From positions 1,168,006 through 1,232,005 of the forward strand of contig NZ_JACIJO010000002.1 in assembly GCF_014206875.1 (NCBI RefSeq): a stretch of DNA of 64,000 nucleotides, written 5' to 3'. Origin of the DNA: Algoriphagus iocasae (GTDB taxonomy: Bacteria; Bacteroidota; Bacteroidia; Cytophagales; Cyclobacteriaceae). The notes under the pieces were generated by a model, which saw only the letters and a list, made by a program, of their open reading frames with translations, searched no databases and was not told the origin of the DNA. Shown piece by piece: positions 26,578-34,735 of this stretch. Made by a program: the position numbers and the translations under genes. How positions within the stretch are numbered: the stretch's first letter is position 1; every line of letters begins with the position of its first letter.

Positions 26578-28494
26578 TTACTCTATCCCGTCCAATTCAC
26601 TTAACTCCAACCAAATCAATTCCAATTCTTCTAAAGCTGAATCTATTTCTGCAATACGATTGGATTGTTTGATCAACTCTTCATGATCATCGATACCCGC
26701 AGAGATTTTATCCGTGATGCTTGCTTTCTCTTTTTCAAGTTTGGCGATAGAAGCATTTACCTCTTTGAACTCCTGCTTCTGCTTATAGCTCGCTTTGGCT
26801 TTTGTCTGGCTGAGCGGAGTCGAAGCTTCAACTTTCATTTCTTCTTGATCCCTTTTTGTATCGGAAGTCTTGGTACTTGGTACTTGAGACTTTGTACTTT
26901 GTTCTTTCTCCCACTCTCTGAAGTCAGTATAATTTCCTGGGAAATCTTTGATCTCACCTTCTCCTTCGAAAACAAACAAATGCTCCACCAAACGATCCAT
27001 AAAATATCGATCGTGGGAAACGATTATCAAACAACCAGGGAAGGTGTCTAGGAACTCTTCCAAGGTATTTAAGGTCATCAAATCCAAATCATTGGTAGGC
27101 TCATCGAGAATCAGGAAGTTTGGGTTCTTGATCAAAACCATCAGCAACTGAAGTCTTCTTCTTTCTCCGCCGCTTAGCTTTGCTATTGGAGTATGCTGCT
27201 GCTTGGGTGGAAAACCAAACTGGGTCAAAAACTGGGAAACAGTGATGGTTGCTCCCCCGGCGATGTTCACGACTTCTGCCACATCTTTAACGATGTCGAT
27301 CAATCGCTTTTCCTCGTCAAAACTACTTTCTTCCTGTCTGTAATAACCAAAAGCGGTGGTTTGCCCGATGGATATTTTTCCTGCATCCGGCGCCAATTGA
27401 CCAGTGATCATGTTCAGGAAAGTGGTTTTTCCGGCACCATTTGGACCTACAATTCCTATTCGGTCTTTCTTGCGGAAGGTATAGGAGAAATCATTGACGA
27501 TGGCTTTATCGCCAAATGACTTTTGCATCTTTTCGATCTCGATGATCTTGTTTCCAAGGCGCTGTGTGGTTACGGTCAATTGAATATCACGTTCCTCACG
27601 TTTTTGAGAAGCTTTTTCTTTGGTTTCCTCAAAAGCGTCTACACGGTATTTTGCTTTGGTGCTTCTGGCTTTCGGTTGACGGCGAATCCAATCGAGTTCT
27701 TTCTTGTAAAGGCTTTTCGCTTTTTCCAGTTCAATGTCTTCAATTTCCATTCTCTCGGCCTTCTTATCCAAAAAATAACCGTAATTGCCTAGGTATCTAT
27801 GTACTTTGCCTTGGTCGAGTTCCAAGATTTCATTCGTTACTTTCTCCAAGAAATACCGGTCGTGAGTCACCATAAATAGTGCAAGATTCGCCTTTGCTAG
27901 ATAGTCTTCCAGCCATTCGATAGTTTCGAGATCTAAATGGTTGGTTGGTTCATCAAGAAGCAACAAATCAGGTTTTTCTAAAATGGCTTTTGCCAAAGCG
28001 ACACGCTTTCGCTGTCCACCTGAAAGCGTCCCAACAGGCAAATCGGTATCATGAAGCCCCAGTTTTCCCAAAACTTCCTTTACCTGATATTCAAAGTCCC
28101 AAGCTTGGAAAGCATCCATTTTCTCAAAAAGAACAGCCATTTTATCGGAGTTATCAATGCCGCGTTCTGCTTCAAGCATTGCCTTGTGATACTCCTCGAT
28201 CACTTGTAGGATTTCGGAATTACTTTGGTCAAAAATGGTTTGGTAGATACTCATGCTTCCTTCAAATACAGGGTTTTGGTGCACATAAGCGACCTTGACC
28301 TGCTGGTTGATTCCAACTTGCCCGGTATCTGGTATTTCCAATCCCATGATGATTTTCATCAAAGTGGATTTGCCTGCACCATTGATGCCGACTAATGCTA
28401 TTTTCTGGCCTTGAGAAATGCCAAAAGAGATATTGGAAAAAAGCTTGCGCTCACCGAACGCTTTACTGAGGTTTTCGACCGAAAGGTAATTCAT
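26578..28494 (-). CDS. ABC-F family ATPase (Uup-like)
   Basis: About 638 residues with two ABC domains: Walker A GINGAGKST and GPNGAGKTT, signatures LSGGQRKR and LSGGERRR, and both LLDEPTNHLDL and ILDEPTNDLDL Walker B blocks. No membrane domains. A linker rich in KAK/TKAK precedes a C-terminal coiled coil (EVNASIAKLEKEKASITDKI...) as in Uup. ABC-F proteins act on ribosomes; Uup relatives also affect DNA transposition and stalled translation. Start set at 28494 because the -7 box TACTTTTG (28506-28499) lies 4 nt upstream. The linker coding sequence contains copies of short intergenic repeat words (26812-26823 and 26868-26895). Confidence 0.93.
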   Translation of the reverse strand: MNYLSVENLSKAFGERKLFSNISFGISQGQKIALVGINGAGKSTLMKIIMGLEIPDTGQVGINQQVKVAYVHQNPVFEGSMSIYQTIFDQSNSEILQVIEEYHKAMLEAERGIDNSDKMAVLFEKMDAFQAWDFEYQVKEVLGKLGLHDTDLPVGTLSGGQRKRVALAKAILEKPDLLLLDEPTNHLDLETIEWLEDYLAKANLALFMVTHDRYFLEKVTNEILELDQGKVHRYLGNYGYFLDKKAERMEIEDIELEKAKSLYKKELDWIRRQPKARSTKAKYRVDAFEETKEKASQKREERDIQLTVTTQRLGNKIIEIEKMQKSFGDKAIVNDFSYTFRKKDRIGIVGPNGAGKTTFLNMITGQLAPDAGKISIGQTTAFGYYRQEESSFDEEKRLIDIVKDVAEVVNIAGGATITVSQFLTQFGFPPKQQHTPIAKLSGGERRRLQLLMVLIKNPNFLILDEPTNDLDLMTLNTLEEFLDTFPGCLIIVSHDRYFMDRLVEHLFVFEGEGEIKDFPGNYTDFREWEKEQSTKSQVPSTKTSDTKRDQEEMKVEASTPLSQTKAKASYKQKQEFKEVNASIAKLEKEKASITDKISAGIDDHEELIKQSNRIAEIDSALEELELIWLELSELDGIE

Positions 28495-28498
28495 GCCG

Positions 28499-28506
28499 CA
28501 AAAGTA
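28499..28506 (-). promoter_or_regulatory. -7 box of the ABC-F gene
   Basis: TACTTTTG on the minus strand, 4 nt from the ATG at 28494: probably leaderless. It excludes the in-frame ATG at 28518. Confidence 0.55.
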
Positions 28507-28570
28507 GGGAAAAGGCAATTGAGTATACCTATGACTTCCTAAGTTTCAGCAGAAAGGCTATTTTCAGATC

Positions 28571-29056
28571 ATGAAAACCATCCACGACATCCTCAAGCTC
28601 GGCGATCCAAGACTATACGAGGTTTGCGAGCCAGTTCTCGAAGAAGAGTTGGACCAAGTCCCTGAATGGACGCAACAGCTACATGAGGCCATGGAGGATA
28701 TTCGTAAGGTTTACGGCTTTGGGAGAGGAATCGCAGCTCCTCAACTGGGAATCATGAAACGGATGTTTTACCTAAACCTAGATAAACCTTATATCATTCT
28801 TAATCCTGAAATCATAAATCCTAGCGAGGAGGAGTTTGAGTTATGGGATGATTGCATGAGTTTTCCCAATCTTCTGGTAAAAGTAAAAAGGCATCAATCT
28901 TTGACTTTGACCTATAGAGATGAAAATTGGAAGCATCAGGAATGGGAGGTTTCAGGGGCAGAATCTGAATTGATTCAACATGAGTTTGATCATTTGAATG
29001 GGATATTATGCACCATGAGAGCAATAGACCAAAAGAGTTTTCGCTGGAAAGAATAG
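28571..29056 (+). CDS. Peptide deformylase homologue with variant motif 2
   Basis: A 161-residue protein with the three deformylase motifs: GRGIAAPQLG (motif 1, about 57-66), DDCMS in place of the usual EGCLS (motif 2), and QHEFDHLNG (motif 3). The metal ligands Cys and both His and the catalytic Glu are therefore kept, but motif 2 is altered. It is shorter than housekeeping deformylases. Deformylases remove the N-formyl group from new proteins; this could be a second, divergent copy or act on another formyl substrate. It is monocistronic, divergent from the ABC-F gene. Confidence 0.82.
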   Translation: MKTIHDILKLGDPRLYEVCEPVLEEELDQVPEWTQQLHEAMEDIRKVYGFGRGIAAPQLGIMKRMFYLNLDKPYIILNPEIINPSEEEFELWDDCMSFPNLLVKVKRHQSLTLTYRDENWKHQEWEVSGAESELIQHEFDHLNGILCTMRAIDQKSFRWKE

Positions 29057-29152
29057 GCTGTTTTTTCTTTTTGCTTAGGATCCTAGTTAATGAATTGTCA
29101 ATACTTTGCCAGATTAATTAGAATTTACCCTTCCCCTTCGGGATTTTTTTTC

Positions 29153-29160
29153 TAATTTTG
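29153..29160 (+). promoter_or_regulatory. -7 box of carB
   Basis: TAATTTTG about 48 nt before the carB ATG. Confidence 0.5.
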
Positions 29161-29208
29161 CCCCAATTTGGACGTAAGTAATTTCATCTCTCTATTCCCC
29201 CTCTTGTA

Positions 29209-32028
29209 ATGCCAAAAGATAGTAGCATCAAGCACGTACTCATCATCGGTTCCGGTCCCATCGTCATCGGTCAAGCATGTGAATTTGACTATTCAGGTTC
29301 CCAAGCAGCTAGATCCCTTCGTGAAGAAGGTATCACGGTAACGCTGATCAACTCAAACCCTGCCACCATCATGACTGATCCGGTGACAGCAGATCATGTG
29401 TATTTGCTTCCTTTGGAGAAGAAATCCATCATCAAGATCCTGAAAGATCATCCTGATATCGATGCGGTACTTCCTACCATGGGTGGGCAAACAGCTCTAA
29501 ACCTTGCAATAGATTGCGAAAACGCAGGTATTTGGAAGAAATTCAATACCAAAATGATCGGTGTGGATATCGATGCGATTGATACTGCCGAAAACAGAGA
29601 AAAATTCAAAGCACTGATGGAACAGATCGGTGTTGGAGTATGTAAAGGTGCAACAGCAACATCTTTCCTTCAAGGAAAAGAAATTGCTCAAGAGATAGGT
29701 TTCCCGCTTATTATTAGAGCTTCTTATACACTTGGAGGTGCTGGTGGAGCTTTTGTAGAAAAAGCGGAAGACTTCGAAAAGCACCTTAGCGCTGGACTTC
29801 AGGCTTCTCCAGTTCATGAAGTTTTGATCGAGCAAAGTATTCTAGGTTGGAAAGAATATGAGCTAGAAGTAATGCGTGACAATATCGGGAACATGATTGT
29901 TATCTGTTCTATCGAAAACTTTGACCCGATGGGTGTTCATACAGGTGACTCCATTACCGTGGCGCCGGCTATGACTCTTCCTGATACAGTTTATCAGCGC
30001 ATGAGAAATTATGCGATTACAATGATGAATAGCATCGGTAATTTCGCTGGTGGTTGTAACGTGCAGTTTTCTGTAAGCCCTGATAACGAAACCATCATCG
30101 GAATTGAAATCAATCCTAGGGTCTCCAGATCTTCGGCATTGGCATCCAAAGCTACTGGATATCCGATCGCAAAAGTTGCTGCTAAGTTGGCAATTGGTTA
30201 TAATCTGGATGAACTTCCAAACTCAATTACCGGAACAACTTCTGCTTATTTTGAGCCATCAATAGATTATGTAATCGTAAAAGTTCCTCGTTGGAACTTT
30301 GATAAATTCAAAGGTTCTGATCGTCGTCTAGGTCTTTCTATGAAGGCTGTAGGAGAGGTGATGGGAATCGGAAGAAACTTCCAGGAGGCACTTCAAAAAG
30401 CTTGTCAGTCTCTTGAAATCAAAAGAAATGGTTTAGGAGCTGATGGCAAAGAGTTAAAGGATCAGGATAAGATTTTGTACTCTTTGGCCAATCCTAGCTG
30501 GAATAGATTATTCCATGTCTACGATGCTTTCAAATTGGGAATTTCATTTAGAACGATTCACGATTTGACTAAAATCGACAAGTGGTTCTTAAGACAAATT
30601 GAAGAATTGATCCATCTTGAAGATGAGATTGAAAAATATGATATAGATACCATTCCATTTGAAATAATGGACATGGCGAAGAAAAGAGGATATGCTGATC
30701 GTCAGTTAGCTCACTTATTGGGTTGTTTGGAAAGCGAAGTCTTCCAGAAGCGCTATGAAGAAATGGGTATCAAGCGTGTCTATAAATTGGTAGATACCTG
30801 TGCTGCAGAATTTGAGGCGCAAACTCCATATTATTATTCCACTTTCGGAGAAGAAAATGAATCAGTAACTACTGATCGTAAGAAAGTGGTGGTTTTAGGT
30901 TCTGGACCAAACCGTGTGGGCCAAGGAATTGAATTTGATTATTCTTGTGTGCATGGCGTGTTGGCTGCAAAAGAATGTGGCTACGAAACGATCATGATCA
31001 ACTGTAACCCTGAGACTGTTTCTACTGACTTTGACATTGCTGATAAGTTGTACTTTGAGCCTGTTTTCTGGGAGCATATTTATGAAATCATCCTTCACGA
31101 AAAGCCAGAAGGCGTTATCGTACAGTTAGGTGGTCAAACTGCTTTGAAACTTGCAGAGAAACTAGATAAGTACGGAATCAAAATCATCGGTACTAGCTTC
31201 GAAGCTTTGGATCTTGCAGAAGACAGAGGTCGTTTCTCGACTCTCTTGAAAGAAAATGATGTTCCTTATCCAGAATTTGGAACAGTTCACAATACTGATG
31301 AAGCATTAGAGCTTTGCAAAACTATCGGATTCCCGCTTTTGGTAAGACCATCTTATGTATTGGGCGGTCAAGGAATGAAGATCGTAATTAACGAGAAGGA
31401 GCTGGAAGAGCATGTGGTGAATGTCCTTAGAGATATCCCTAACAATGAGATTCTTCTTGATCACTTCCTAGAAGGAGCTATTGAAGCGGAAGCAGATGCG
31501 ATCTGTGATGGAGAAAATGTCTACATCATTGGAATCATGCAACACATAGAGCCAGCGGGTATCCACTCAGGTGACTCTTATGCAGTACTTCCTCCATATA
31601 ACTTGGGAGATTTGGTAATCCGTCAGATTGAAACTTATACAGAGAAAATTGCTTTGGCTTTGAAAACTGTTGGTCTGATCAACATCCAGTTTGCAATCAA
31701 AAATGATAAAGTTTATATCATCGAAGCAAACCCAAGAGCATCTAGAACCGTTCCGTTTATCTGTAAGGCTTATCAAGAACCTTATGTGAATTATGCCGTA
31801 AAGGTGATGCTGGGAGAGAAAAAAGTGACTGATTTTGAATTCAAACCTGTGAAAAAGGGTTATGCAATCAAAGAGCCAGTTTTCTCATTCCACAAATTCC
31901 CGAATGTAAACAAAGAATTGGGTCCAGAAATGAAATCCACCGGTGAAGCGATTTACTTTATCGAAGACTTGATGGATGATTACTTCTTGAAAATCTATTC
32001 AGAGAGAAATCTTTACTTGAGTAGATAA
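29209..32028 (+). CDS. carB: Carbamoyl-phosphate synthase large subunit, lacking the C-terminal allosteric domain
   Basis: A 939-residue protein with the two duplicated ATP-grasp synthetase halves. The first begins at HVLIIGSGPIVIGQACEFDYSG and the second at KVVVLGSGPNRVGQGIEFDYSC; each has a LGGAGGAF/LGGQGMKI glycine loop and the EINPRVSRSSA / EANPRASRTVP metal-binding block. Makes carbamoyl phosphate for pyrimidines and arginine with CarA, which is not adjacent. It stops right after the second ATP-grasp (YSERNLYLSR), about 130 residues short of the E. coli protein, so the MGS-like domain that binds UMP/ornithine is missing. I recall similarly short forms in other Bacteroidota. Confidence 0.96.
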   Translation: MPKDSSIKHVLIIGSGPIVIGQACEFDYSGSQAARSLREEGITVTLINSNPATIMTDPVTADHVYLLPLEKKSIIKILKDHPDIDAVLPTMGGQTALNLAIDCENAGIWKKFNTKMIGVDIDAIDTAENREKFKALMEQIGVGVCKGATATSFLQGKEIAQEIGFPLIIRASYTLGGAGGAFVEKAEDFEKHLSAGLQASPVHEVLIEQSILGWKEYELEVMRDNIGNMIVICSIENFDPMGVHTGDSITVAPAMTLPDTVYQRMRNYAITMMNSIGNFAGGCNVQFSVSPDNETIIGIEINPRVSRSSALASKATGYPIAKVAAKLAIGYNLDELPNSITGTTSAYFEPSIDYVIVKVPRWNFDKFKGSDRRLGLSMKAVGEVMGIGRNFQEALQKACQSLEIKRNGLGADGKELKDQDKILYSLANPSWNRLFHVYDAFKLGISFRTIHDLTKIDKWFLRQIEELIHLEDEIEKYDIDTIPFEIMDMAKKRGYADRQLAHLLGCLESEVFQKRYEEMGIKRVYKLVDTCAAEFEAQTPYYYSTFGEENESVTTDRKKVVVLGSGPNRVGQGIEFDYSCVHGVLAAKECGYETIMINCNPETVSTDFDIADKLYFEPVFWEHIYEIILHEKPEGVIVQLGGQTALKLAEKLDKYGIKIIGTSFEALDLAEDRGRFSTLLKENDVPYPEFGTVHNTDEALELCKTIGFPLLVRPSYVLGGQGMKIVINEKELEEHVVNVLRDIPNNEILLDHFLEGAIEAEADAICDGENVYIIGIMQHIEPAGIHSGDSYAVLPPYNLGDLVIRQIETYTEKIALALKTVGLINIQFAIKNDKVYIIEANPRASRTVPFICKAYQEPYVNYAVKVMLGEKKVTDFEFKPVKKGYAIKEPVFSFHKFPNVNKELGPEMKSTGEAIYFIEDLMDDYFLKIYSERNLYLSR

Positions 32029-32052
32029 GCCTGATTAAAATTATAAACAGTT

Positions 32053-32310
32053 TTGGTAAAATTTCTTGTCATATTACTTGGAGTCGGCTGGCTTTTGGGC
32101 CAGCTGATCCGATATTTTCTTAGATCTAAGCTTGCGAAATTTGCGCAGCAAGTAAATGAAGCAGCGAAAGAAGAACAAAGAGCTCAGGCACATGCCAACA
32201 GACCCAAAGATGAGGTAGTGGTGGATTACGTTCCTAAGCAGTATAAGGAAAAGCGGCAAAAAGATATCAAAGGTGGAGATTATGTCGACTATGAAGAAGT
32301 GAAGGATTAA
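32053..32310 (+). CDS. DUF4834 family small membrane protein
   Basis: An 85-residue protein: one N-terminal transmembrane helix (residues 3-23), then a charged, coiled-coil-prone segment (KFAQQVNEAAKEEQRAQ) and an acidic YVDYEEV tail. This matches DUF4834 of Bacteroidota, function unknown. TTG start at 32053, 24 bp after carB, so likely co-transcribed. The stop codon lies in the loop of the terminator. Confidence 0.8.
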   Translation: MVKFLVILLGVGWLLGQLIRYFLRSKLAKFAQQVNEAAKEEQRAQAHANRPKDEVVVDYVPKQYKEKRQKDIKGGDYVDYEEVKD

Positions 32311-32325
32311 TCCTTCACTTTTTTT
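32297..32325 (+). terminator. carB-DUF4834 terminator
   Basis: AAGTGAAGGA / TCCTTCACTT stem, TTAA loop containing the stop codon, then T-run. Confidence 0.88.
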
Positions 32326-32374
32326 ATTTATCCCAATTGGTCAGTAATAACTGATGTTTCTTGAAAAGAGAAAA

Positions 32375-33568
32375 TTATTCCGATTTTGCCAGTCGGCACC
32401 AAAAAACTTTAAAACCACTTTGGGTTTTAGTTCCTATTAAAAAGTCCTCTCCACCGTCTTTTAACCCCAGTTTTTTCTTGAGGATTTCCGAACCACTAGC
32501 ATAGTTCCGAGTAATTACATTCACTTTTCCCGAGGGAAACAATTTTTTGATTTCAGCCTTCTTTGGCTGAACTTCCTGCACAACCTGAAATACTCTTCCG
32601 GGTAATTCTTGAGGAAAATTTGGAGAGGTATAAATATGGCTATTTGTATCCAACTTGCTAAGGCCAAAACGCTCTCCAAAGGTCTTAAATGCGCCCGCTT
32701 TTAAAATGGCTGAAAAAGGCTCAATCAAAAAATCCAAGACCTCTCCAAACTGAGATTGGATACTTTCTTCTTCTTTTGGCTCAAATGAAAAATAGCTTTC
32801 TTTTACTCCAAGGTCAATTGCCTCAATAATGAAAGGAGAGTTTGTCTTTTCCTTATCCCAATGTAAAAGCAGTTCTTTTACTTCGTTTTTGACAGAAATG
32901 ACCTGCACTTTTTGAATGTCTGGGATCTCAAAAATTGCCTGAGAAATATCCAGCATAGGGGATACCTTCAGTAAAATCGAATCAGCTTTGCTCTTCATCA
33001 TTTCCCAAGAACTGACCACATCTGGCTCACAATCCTGCAGCTTATAAAGTTTTTGATTCCCCTTTCCTCTTCTGGCTGGATCAGCATATATCAAATCAAA
33101 GTGATGGTCTGATTTTGATAAATATTCTAATCCATCACCCGCAACAACTTCGAATTTTTTTGGTGCTAAAACCTCAAGATTATGCTTTGCTATTTCTGCG
33201 AGTTCTTGTTGTTGTTCACAATAGATGGCTTTTTCAAAACCTTTGCTGAGATAGAAACTATCCACGCCAAAACCACCGGTAAGGTCTATCATAAGATTGC
33301 CTTTTCTGTTTCTTGCTTTGAATTCGGCTGTTTGCTCGGATGAACTTTGTTCTAAAGAAATAGATGCTGGAAATACCAGTTGAGAATTTGAGGTCCAGGA
33401 AGGAAGTTTTTTAGCCGCCTTTTGTCTAGCAGAAATCTGATGAACTGCGGCTTTCAGATCAAATTCTGTTTTGCCCTGGTATTTAAAAAGTAAAAGTGCA
33501 GGATCTTCATTCAGATGATCCTGCACAAATTTTTGAAATTCCTTTGTATGAATTTCTGACCAGCTCAT
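32375..33568 (-). CDS. SAM-dependent methyltransferase with THUMP-like C-terminal domain
   Basis: A 397-residue class I methyltransferase. SAM-binding LMIDLTGGFGVDSFYLSKGF is at about 93-112 and the catalytic-like DLIYADPARR motif follows near 158-167 (D-P-A-R-R in place of D/N-P-P-Y). The C-terminus matches the THUMP-like domain that goes with this Bacteroidota family, so an RNA substrate is plausible. The start overlaps the asd stop by one base (TAATG), implying coupling. Confidence 0.85.
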   Translation of the reverse strand: MSWSEIHTKEFQKFVQDHLNEDPALLLFKYQGKTEFDLKAAVHQISARQKAAKKLPSWTSNSQLVFPASISLEQSSSEQTAEFKARNRKGNLMIDLTGGFGVDSFYLSKGFEKAIYCEQQQELAEIAKHNLEVLAPKKFEVVAGDGLEYLSKSDHHFDLIYADPARRGKGNQKLYKLQDCEPDVVSSWEMMKSKADSILLKVSPMLDISQAIFEIPDIQKVQVISVKNEVKELLLHWDKEKTNSPFIIEAIDLGVKESYFSFEPKEEESIQSQFGEVLDFLIEPFSAILKAGAFKTFGERFGLSKLDTNSHIYTSPNFPQELPGRVFQVVQEVQPKKAEIKKLFPSGKVNVITRNYASGSEILKKKLGLKDGGEDFLIGTKTQSGFKVFWCRLAKSE

Positions 33569-34557
33569 TAAACCAAGCTGTTCGCTAATAAATATTCAGC
33601 GATTTGAACCGCATTGGTTGCAGCACCTTTACGAAGGTTGTCCGCTACAATCCACATATTCAACGTGTTTTCCTGAGACTCATCTCTTCTCAATCTTCCG
33701 ACAAAAACCTCATCTTTTTTATGAGCATTGATCGGCATTGGATAGACGAAGTTGGCAGGATCATCCTGAACAATAACGCCAGGAGTTTCGGAAAGAAGTT
33801 TTCTAACTTCATCTAGATCAAAATCTTCTTTGAACTCCACATTTACAGCTTCCGAGTGACCACCCATGGTTGGGATTCTTACGGTAGTAGCTGTCACCTT
33901 AATGCTATCGTCAGAGAAAATCTTTTTCGTCTCATTGATCATTTTCATTTCCTCTTTGGTATACCCATTTGGCTGGAATACATCGATATGAGGAAGTACG
34001 TTCATGTCAATTTTGTGTGGGTAGACCATTTCAGGTGTCTCTCCCGCACGTTCGGCCATCATTTGATCTACCGCAGCTTTTCCCGTACCTGTTACTGACT
34101 GGTAGGTAGAAACAACGATTCTCTTGATGCCATATCGCTGACGCAAAGGCTCCAATGCCAAAACCATTTGGATGGTAGAGCAATTAGGGTTTGCAATGAT
34201 TTTATCTTCAGCTTTCAACTCTTTTGCATTGATCTCAGGAACAACTAGTTTCTTGCTTGGATCCATTCTCCAAGCAGAAGAGTTATCCACTACGATGGTT
34301 CCTACTTCAGCAAACTTTGGTGCCCATTCTAGAGAAGTGCTGCCACCTGCAGAGAAGATTGCGATTTCCGGTTTTAACGAAACAGCCTCAGCCAGCCCGA
34401 TAACAGTGTAAGGTTTACCCTTATACTCGATCTGTTTACCTACAGAGCGCTCAGAAGCGACTAATAGAAGTTCGTCAAAAGGGAAGTTGTGCTCATCTAG
34501 CACTTCGAGGATTTCGGAGCCCACCAAACCGGTAGCTCCTACCACTGCTAATTTCAT
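33568..34557 (-). CDS. asd: Aspartate-semialdehyde dehydrogenase
   Basis: A 329-residue enzyme: NADP-binding GATGLVGSEIL at 7-17, active Cys126 in ANPNCSTIQ, and the C-terminal RRDESQENTLNMWIVADNLRKGAA block. It makes aspartate semialdehyde for lysine/diaminopimelate, threonine and methionine. The start at 34557 is right because the promoter box lies at 34596-34603, inside the longer frame. Forms an operon with the methyltransferase gene. Confidence 0.97.
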   Translation of the reverse strand: MKLAVVGATGLVGSEILEVLDEHNFPFDELLLVASERSVGKQIEYKGKPYTVIGLAEAVSLKPEIAIFSAGGSTSLEWAPKFAEVGTIVVDNSSAWRMDPSKKLVVPEINAKELKAEDKIIANPNCSTIQMVLALEPLRQRYGIKRIVVSTYQSVTGTGKAAVDQMMAERAGETPEMVYPHKIDMNVLPHIDVFQPNGYTKEEMKMINETKKIFSDDSIKVTATTVRIPTMGGHSEAVNVEFKEDFDLDEVRKLLSETPGVIVQDDPANFVYPMPINAHKKDEVFVGRLRRDESQENTLNMWIVADNLRKGAATNAVQIAEYLLANSLV

Positions 34558-34595
34558 CAGACTGGTTTTTAATAGGTTGTTTTTATTTTGGATTG

Positions 34596-34603
34596 CAAAA
34601 GTA
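34596..34603 (-). promoter_or_regulatory. -7 box of asd
   Basis: TACTTTTG on the minus strand, 38 nt before the asd ATG. Confidence 0.6.
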
Positions 34604-34735
34604 AGGTCTAAGGATTCATTTTCAGGATATTCTGCTAAAATTTTTATCATTTCAAGGTGAAAATTGCTTGAATCAACTACTAATAAGTTGGTTTTACTGC
34701 TTATATTTATCTATTACTTTTTTAATTAATAGGTT

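Noticed and set aside
26665..28298. Several plus-strand frames opposite the ABC-F gene
   Set aside because: Antisense of a well-supported two-domain ATPase.
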